A stretch of 64,000 nt of DNA, taken from positions 20,001 to 84,000 of the forward strand of contig JAWDGP010004884.1 of the NCBI GenBank assembly GCA_033675545.1, given 5' to 3'. Origin of the DNA: Elysia crispata. Lineage: Eukaryota > Mollusca > Gastropoda > Plakobranchidae. Below the pieces are notes generated by a model. That model ran no database searches, was not told where the DNA came from, and saw nothing but the letters and a program-made list of their open reading frames with translations. Shown in pieces: positions 59,394 to 64,000 of this stretch. The first letter of the stretch is position 1. Each line of letters begins with the position of its first letter. Made by a program: the position numbers and the translations under genes.

Positions 59394-61602
59394 GTAAGCA
59401 AACGTTATATCTCTTTAAGTAGGATACATGTCCACTTTTAACACTTTAAAGCATCAAGAGTTTACTTTGCCATTTAAAAGAAAATATTTACACCTGTAAG
59501 CTGATATCTTTCTTTCTCTCTTCACACAAACATGATTTTACATATTATAAGAAAAAAACAACAGTTTTTATCTCTATTTCTAAAAATTCCACATAAACAT
59601 TAAAATCAATTTGATAATAGTTAGTTACAATTTAATTTCCTTATTTTATGAAAATTTTTTTTTTTTGTTTTTTTTTTTTTAGTACAGAACAAATAAAATG
59701 TTTAAAAATCAATTTTGTTTTTACTCACTTTCAAAGGGCGAAGCAGGAGCTGGCCGTGTATGAGAAGAAAAGTTTGAAATCATGATTTTTACATATTATT
59801 AGAAAAATAAAAACAGTTTTATCTCTACTTCTAAAAATCCTGCATATAAGTTAAAAATTATTTTCATAAAATAGTAACAGTTTGTTTTTATTATATTGTG
59901 AACATATTTGGCCAACTTTTTTTTCATACAGAAAAATTCAAATGTTTAAAATAATTTTTTTTTTAATTTCCAAAGGGCTAAGCAGGAGCTGGCCGTGTAT
60001 GAGAAGGAAAGTTTGAAATCGTTCACGGTCCATCTGCCGCGGGCAGTCTCACCAGAGTTGATAGAGTTCATGAGGAACAACAGAAGGCCTGGTCGAAGGC
60101 GGCGCAGTATCAGAACCATACGAGTAGTGGCCTATCATGACAAGTTCATGGTCGTGCAGGTGACATGATGATTGAGTTTTATCTTCACAAAGAAGTGGGT
60201 TCAGATCAGGGTCAAAGTTCAACATCCATGAATAAAAATCAGCTTCATTTTGCCATGGCTCAAAGTGCAGGCGCAGCTTATTGCAAATTTTTAAGCTCAA
60301 CATTTTTCACTTTTTTATTGTACTGAGCCGATTAAAAAATAAAATTGCGAACATGAACTAATCCTGTCAGTTCATAGATTTACCCTTTTGTCAGTCAAAA
60401 CTCTTTGTTTCTGCTTTCGCTTAGGTGAATTGTGATCAGCATCGGCTGTTTGCTAAGATGTACATGATCAACTTAGAGCTCAAAACCTGTCAGGGCCACT
60501 TTGTTGTCTGCCATGGGATGAGGCGATGGTACGAGGTCTACATCTCTCCCAGCTCCGCCTGCCTCTTGCTGCGTCCAGATGTGAGGTACCAGTTCCAGGC
60601 AGCTCCAGCCTTCACTGTCCAGGTAAGATGGACAGCGTGGAAGAAAGTCAGTCTTAAGATAAAGCTTTGACTTGGAGATTTGTGGGAAATTTTATCTGAG
60701 TTTGAAGCCTGACTGGTGACGATAGGTGGATTTGGGGCTTCTTTATTTTCAACCACCGTCTGCCTGGTGAAAGTTGATCTCGTGCAAAAGAGGCCAAAAA
60801 ACCAACTTGTGGTAGATGAACTCGATGAAGACAAAATGTCACATGCATAGCATCTTCTCCTTATTAAATTCATAATACATGTGGATTTTTCATGATTCAT
60901 GTTTGTTGTGGGCAAGATGACTACCAGTTGGTAGAATGTAAATTGATCATTCCACTACCATTATTAATCTGGAGCTGTTGACTATTAGGTGTATTGTCTC
61001 CATTCCACTGAAAAATTTTTGTTGTGTAAGAAACTGTGCAAATTACCACATTTCTATTGCAATGAAGAGGAAAGTCAAAGTATTTTTTTTTATATCTCAG
61101 TAGAGATGTTGTGAAGGTCGCCATGCTGCAGCAAAAATTCTAAAGTCATCCATTGATGGATGCTTCAGAATAAAAATCAACACACAGACTTTCTTTGCTC
61201 CACGATCATTCTTTAAGTTTCTACAGGTCATTTCAAATGTCGTTATTTCCTGAGAACCAACTGTTTTAGGGTGTATTTAAAAAAAAGAATGATTTTTGTG
61301 TTTATTTATGACTCTTTGCTACTTAGGTCATAATATAAACTTTATAATATTAAAAAATTGTTTTATCTTAGTTTAAATTTTTTTGTTAATTTCTTTTTTT
61401 GTCGGGTAAAATTTTATGACAGGCTCAGATTCTATTACTCATACACATCCCCCACCCCCAAACATGTTTCATGGTAATCAAATCAGTCACCCATACCAAC
61501 ATTCTTTTCGACTCTTTTATTTTGCTTTTTGTACAGCCCATTGTGGATGTTGATCCTAACAGAAGAGGCAAGAGAATGCCTGAGCTAACGAAATTAACAT
61601 AG
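59008..61602 (+). CDS. Unrecognised four-exon gene, basic 277-aa protein
   Basis: Exons 59,008-59,393, 59,976-60,159, 60,425-60,622 and 61,537-61,602 join in phase, all GT-AG, into 277 codons plus stop. The ATG has an excellent context (ACCACCATGG). I do not recognise the family. Residues 14-20 are RRRWRRR, 44-55 KKSKRKKKDGKR and 165-172 RRPGRRRR. MGNTFALS fits an N-myristoylation signal. Against that, N-glycosylation sequons NGT, NTS and NCT lie at 29-43, and RRRRS resembles a furin site. The frame is also open upstream to the acceptor-like site at 58,985, so a missing 5' exon with a signal peptide is possible. The C-terminal half (VVAYHDKFMVVQVNCDQHRL, CHGMRRWYEVYIS, LLLRPDVRYQFQ) looks like a folded domain. 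Confidence 0.75.
59541..60017 (+). repeat. Tandem duplication of an intron-exon border
   Basis: About 235 bp (roughly 59,541-59,775) is repeated at roughly 59,780-60,017. Both copies end with CCAAAG/TCAAAG followed by GGC(G/T)AAGCAGGAGCTGG and GTGTATGAGAAG. The right copy is the working border of exon 2. The left copy continues into AAATCATGATTTTTAC, that is, into the start of the next copy, and is a pseudo-exon start. Intron parts have diverged more than the exon part. Confidence 0.85.
59976..60159 (+). CDS. Unrecognised gene, exon 2
   Basis: Starts after TTCCAAAG, completes a Lys codon, then AKQELAVYEKESLKSFTVHL to YHDKFMVVQ. Donor GTGACA. It contains the RRPGRRRR cluster. Confidence 0.78.
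60425..60622 (+). CDS. Unrecognised gene, exon 3
   Basis: 66 codons, phase 0 at both ends, from VNCDQHRLFAKMYMINLELK to QFQAAPAFTVQ. Acceptor TTCGCTTAG, donor GTAAGA. High GC and codon-like composition compared with flanks. Confidence 0.82.
61537..61602 (+). CDS. Unrecognised gene, exon 4 (last)
   Basis: Starts after TTTTTGTACAG and encodes PIVDVDPNRRGKRMPELTKL, then T and a TAG stop. The short basic tail has NRRGKR, a possible dibasic cleavage or nuclear signal. Confidence 0.75.
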   Translation, partial: PIVDVDPNRRGKRMPELTKLT

Positions 61603-61961
61603 AATCATTAAAAATATCATAACTTCTTCATGCTTATTTAATTTTCTATTTTTCAAAGTTCATAACGCATGCAAGATTATTCTCTGGACATGATTAATAT
61701 TTTAACCGAAGTATTTCAGGTTTTAGTAAGTAAAAAAAATTCGTAAGTGATTCTGCAGAGGGTGCAGTAAAAAAATTTAGTCCTAGATTTTTTTTCACCA
61801 GCACCAAAAAAAACAAAAAACAAAAGCAAGTCAGTGTTTTACTTGTATGAAGAGATGATAAAAAAAAAGTGGACTAACTGTTGTCTTTTATTAAAGTCAT
61901 TTTGATGCAACTCGTCATTCACATTTTATTTCTGACTGTAGAAGAGTTATGGCGATCATGG

Positions 61962-61962
<1 letters not shown>

Positions 61963-62047
<85 letters not shown>
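61963..62047. repeat. (AAT)n microsatellite
   Basis: About 28 units. An open frame of Asn codons through it is spurious. Confidence 0.97.
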
Positions 62048-62049
<2 letters not shown>

Positions 62050-62181
62050 GTAATAATTATAATAATGCGACAGAATTTCAAATCACTTGACACTAGAAAA
62101 ATATTGGGACAAATGATTTATTACTAAGGAAAAAAGAACAACCCACAAGCAATAGGATATTACAAGATAATGAGGTTGATT

Positions 62182-62187
62182 AATAAA
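62182..62187 (+). terminator. Candidate polyadenylation signal
   Basis: AATAAA about 580 bp after the stop of the 59-kb gene. Chance occurrence is likely in such AT-rich DNA. Confidence 0.2.
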
Positions 62188-62281
62188 TGATAATGGCAGT
62201 TTCAAATCAGTCTGAATCATTCCCCCCCCCCCTCCTTTTTTTTTTTGGCTATTTTTACCTTTCCCTTTTATTAACCATTAC

Positions 62282-62585
62282 ATGAAGTTTCCATTAGTTG
62301 AAACTGATCATCAGATCAATAACAAATATGGTAACAAGGCATCCGTCTTGCATCATACATCCAAACCCGCATACACCCCCCTCAGTCATACTGGTGTTGA
62401 CCTAAAGAAGAACATTGCACCTCGGAGAGCTTCCAGCCAGCCTCATGAAACATTCATGTGTGCAGACCGAGGTTAACTCAGCACTGGTCAGTGATGGCCC
62501 GGTGGTCACAGCTTGATGCTCCCATCTGGCTCCCAGCAGTACTTGCTGCACAAGCCAATCCTAGAAACAGATGGCCAGGACTGTT
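62282..62585 (+). other. Small coding-like patch
   Basis: A GC-richer island with several short open frames, for example KASVLHHTSKPAYTPLSHTG and, after an acceptor-like TGTGCAG at about 62,466, TEVNSALVSDGPVVTA to a stop. None is supported by a matching exon elsewhere. It could be an alternative last exon of the 59-kb gene, an exon of another gene, or a transposon remnant. Confidence 0.25.
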
Positions 62586-62617
62586 TCTTTATCCTCCTCC
62601 TACTCCCATCTTTCTCT

Positions 62618-62704
62618 CTGTCTGTCTTTTTGTCTGTCTCTGTCTCTCTCCAACACTTTCTGTCTGTCTGTCTGTCTGTGTCTGTGTCTCTGTCTCTCTC
62701 TCTT

Positions 62705-62782
<78 letters not shown>
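62618..62782. repeat. CTGT/CT compound microsatellite
   Basis: CTGTCTGT stretches followed by a CT array (about 62,725-62,782). The pyrimidine-rich flank continues to 63,080 with no gene. Confidence 0.93.
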
Positions 62783-62787
<5 letters not shown>

Positions 62788-63663
62788 CTTTCTCTTTATT
62801 GCTCTAAATGTCTCTCTCTCTGAGTTGCTTTGTGTCTCTCATTCTTTCTATTACGCTTTCATTCTCTTTTTCCAACCTATCATGTCTATTTTAATTGCCT
62901 GCGAATCTGTCCTTCTGTGTTACTCTCTATTCCAATTTTGTCCTTATTCCCTTTTGTTTTTCTTTCTCTAGATCCCTTATCTCTTTTTATTTCAGTCCTT
63001 ATCCTCCCACTGCTCTCCCTTCAAATGCTCTCCTTTGTCCAAGCCTATTTTCTCTTTTCTTTTACCTTTTTCCCCTATTTACATTTAGATATTCATGTAT
63101 GCATTGCTTTTTACATTGATTACTTGCCTGTTAGCATTTGCCCTCCTCACAATTGGGCAGGTCTCTATAAATATTCATAACCTGAAAGACGAACTTTGTC
63201 TTCATCATAGGGAAATTGAATGTCATCCCTTTACATCATTATATGTTGTTTTTAGTTTGTTTTTGGTTTTTTTTTCAGTTTAAATGAAGTTAATGTGAAA
63301 TTCACACATTTACTGCCGGGGAAAAAAAACAGCTGAAAAGTTCACAAAAACAATGAAGGGGGAAAAAAATAATGTGCTTGAAATTGTTGTTAAACTAGTG
63401 AGAAAGATTGGTTTATTGGCTGGAATTCATGAGCGTGAGAAAGATCTATTTATGGTTTGAAATCTATTTGTAGTCCTCTCAGTCCACCTGTGTTAACTTA
63501 AAGGATTTGTTTTTGACAATTCTCTCATTATTTAAAGCCTTCTTATTTCCGCTCGTTCAATGTTATATTGATGACGTTAATAATTTAAACCCCCTTTTGT
63601 AGCTACCACCATAAATCAAGCTTGAAGGTTGCTTGTTTCTGAAAAAGCATATGTATGTGTGTG

Positions 63664-63665
<2 letters not shown>

Positions 63666-63759
<94 letters not shown>

Positions 63760-63960
63760 GTCTCTTTTCCTCTCTTTCTCTCTTGTTTTCTCTTTCCTCT
63801 CTCTCTTTCTTGCTTCTCTTTTACCTCGCTCTTTCTCTTTCAACTCATTATTTTCCCTGTCTCCCTCTCTTACATCTCTCTTTCTCTTTCTCTCTCTCCT
63901 TCTCTCTCTGACTGTTTCTGTCTCTCCATCTCCATCTCCATCTGCCTGTCTCTCTTTTTA
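63666..63960. repeat. (CT)n microsatellite with degenerate pyrimidine tail
   Basis: A pure CT array of about 90 bp (63,666-63,757) followed by interrupted CT/TTTC-rich sequence to the window end. Frames through it are Leu-Ser or Arg-Glu runs. Confidence 0.95.
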
Positions 63961-64000
63961 TTGATAAGTGGCAAAATAAATTGAACTTTTCCAGGCTGAG

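Overview
The window is animal nuclear DNA. Genes are split by GT-AG introns, introns and spacers are AT-rich, and there are mariner, piggyBac, LINE and tRNA-SINE remnants and a very high load of (GA)n/(CT)n, (TA)n and (AAT)n microsatellites. The one gene recognised with confidence is an intraflagellar transport gene, so the host builds cilia. The composition would suit a mollusc or another lophotrochozoan, but that is only an inference. Most long open frames are translated microsatellites (Leu-Ser, Arg-Glu, Asn or Ile runs) and are not genes.

Layout: (1) 1-20 kb is a repeat desert of GA/CT arrays separated by reused 60-700 bp modules. It contains a decayed LINE reverse transcriptase (2.1-3.0 kb), a 139-bp satellite (14.5-15.1 kb), a 1,483-bp-offset duplication (15.7-18.2 kb), and an array of four decayed exon-like units on the minus strand (9.1-11.3 kb). 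(2) 19.7-23.6 kb is AT-rich with no gene seen. (3) 23.6-46.5 kb is one minus-strand gene, the IFT54/TRAF3IP1 orthologue. I placed 18 coding exons whose phases all agree and give 577 aa, plus one probable optional exon. Intron 8 holds a decayed piggyBac on the opposite strand, itself interrupted by a young mariner with identical 115-bp ends. Intron 12 holds a fold-back element. (4) 46.5-58.9 kb is intergenic, with NRF-1 and ETS motifs beside the IFT54 start, a short hairpin, a tRNA-derived SINE head, TAGATC-rich patches, microsatellites, and adjoining 60-bp and 68-bp satellites. (5) 59.0-61.6 kb is a four-exon plus-strand gene for a basic 277-aa protein I do not recognise; its second intron-exon border has been tandemly copied. 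(6) 61.6-64 kb is repeats plus one small coding-like patch.

The two genes show no sign of working together. IFT54 is a tubulin-binding subunit of the IFT-B train in cilia. The second gene is unassigned. No virus-derived element, CRISPR array, rRNA or intact tRNA gene was seen.
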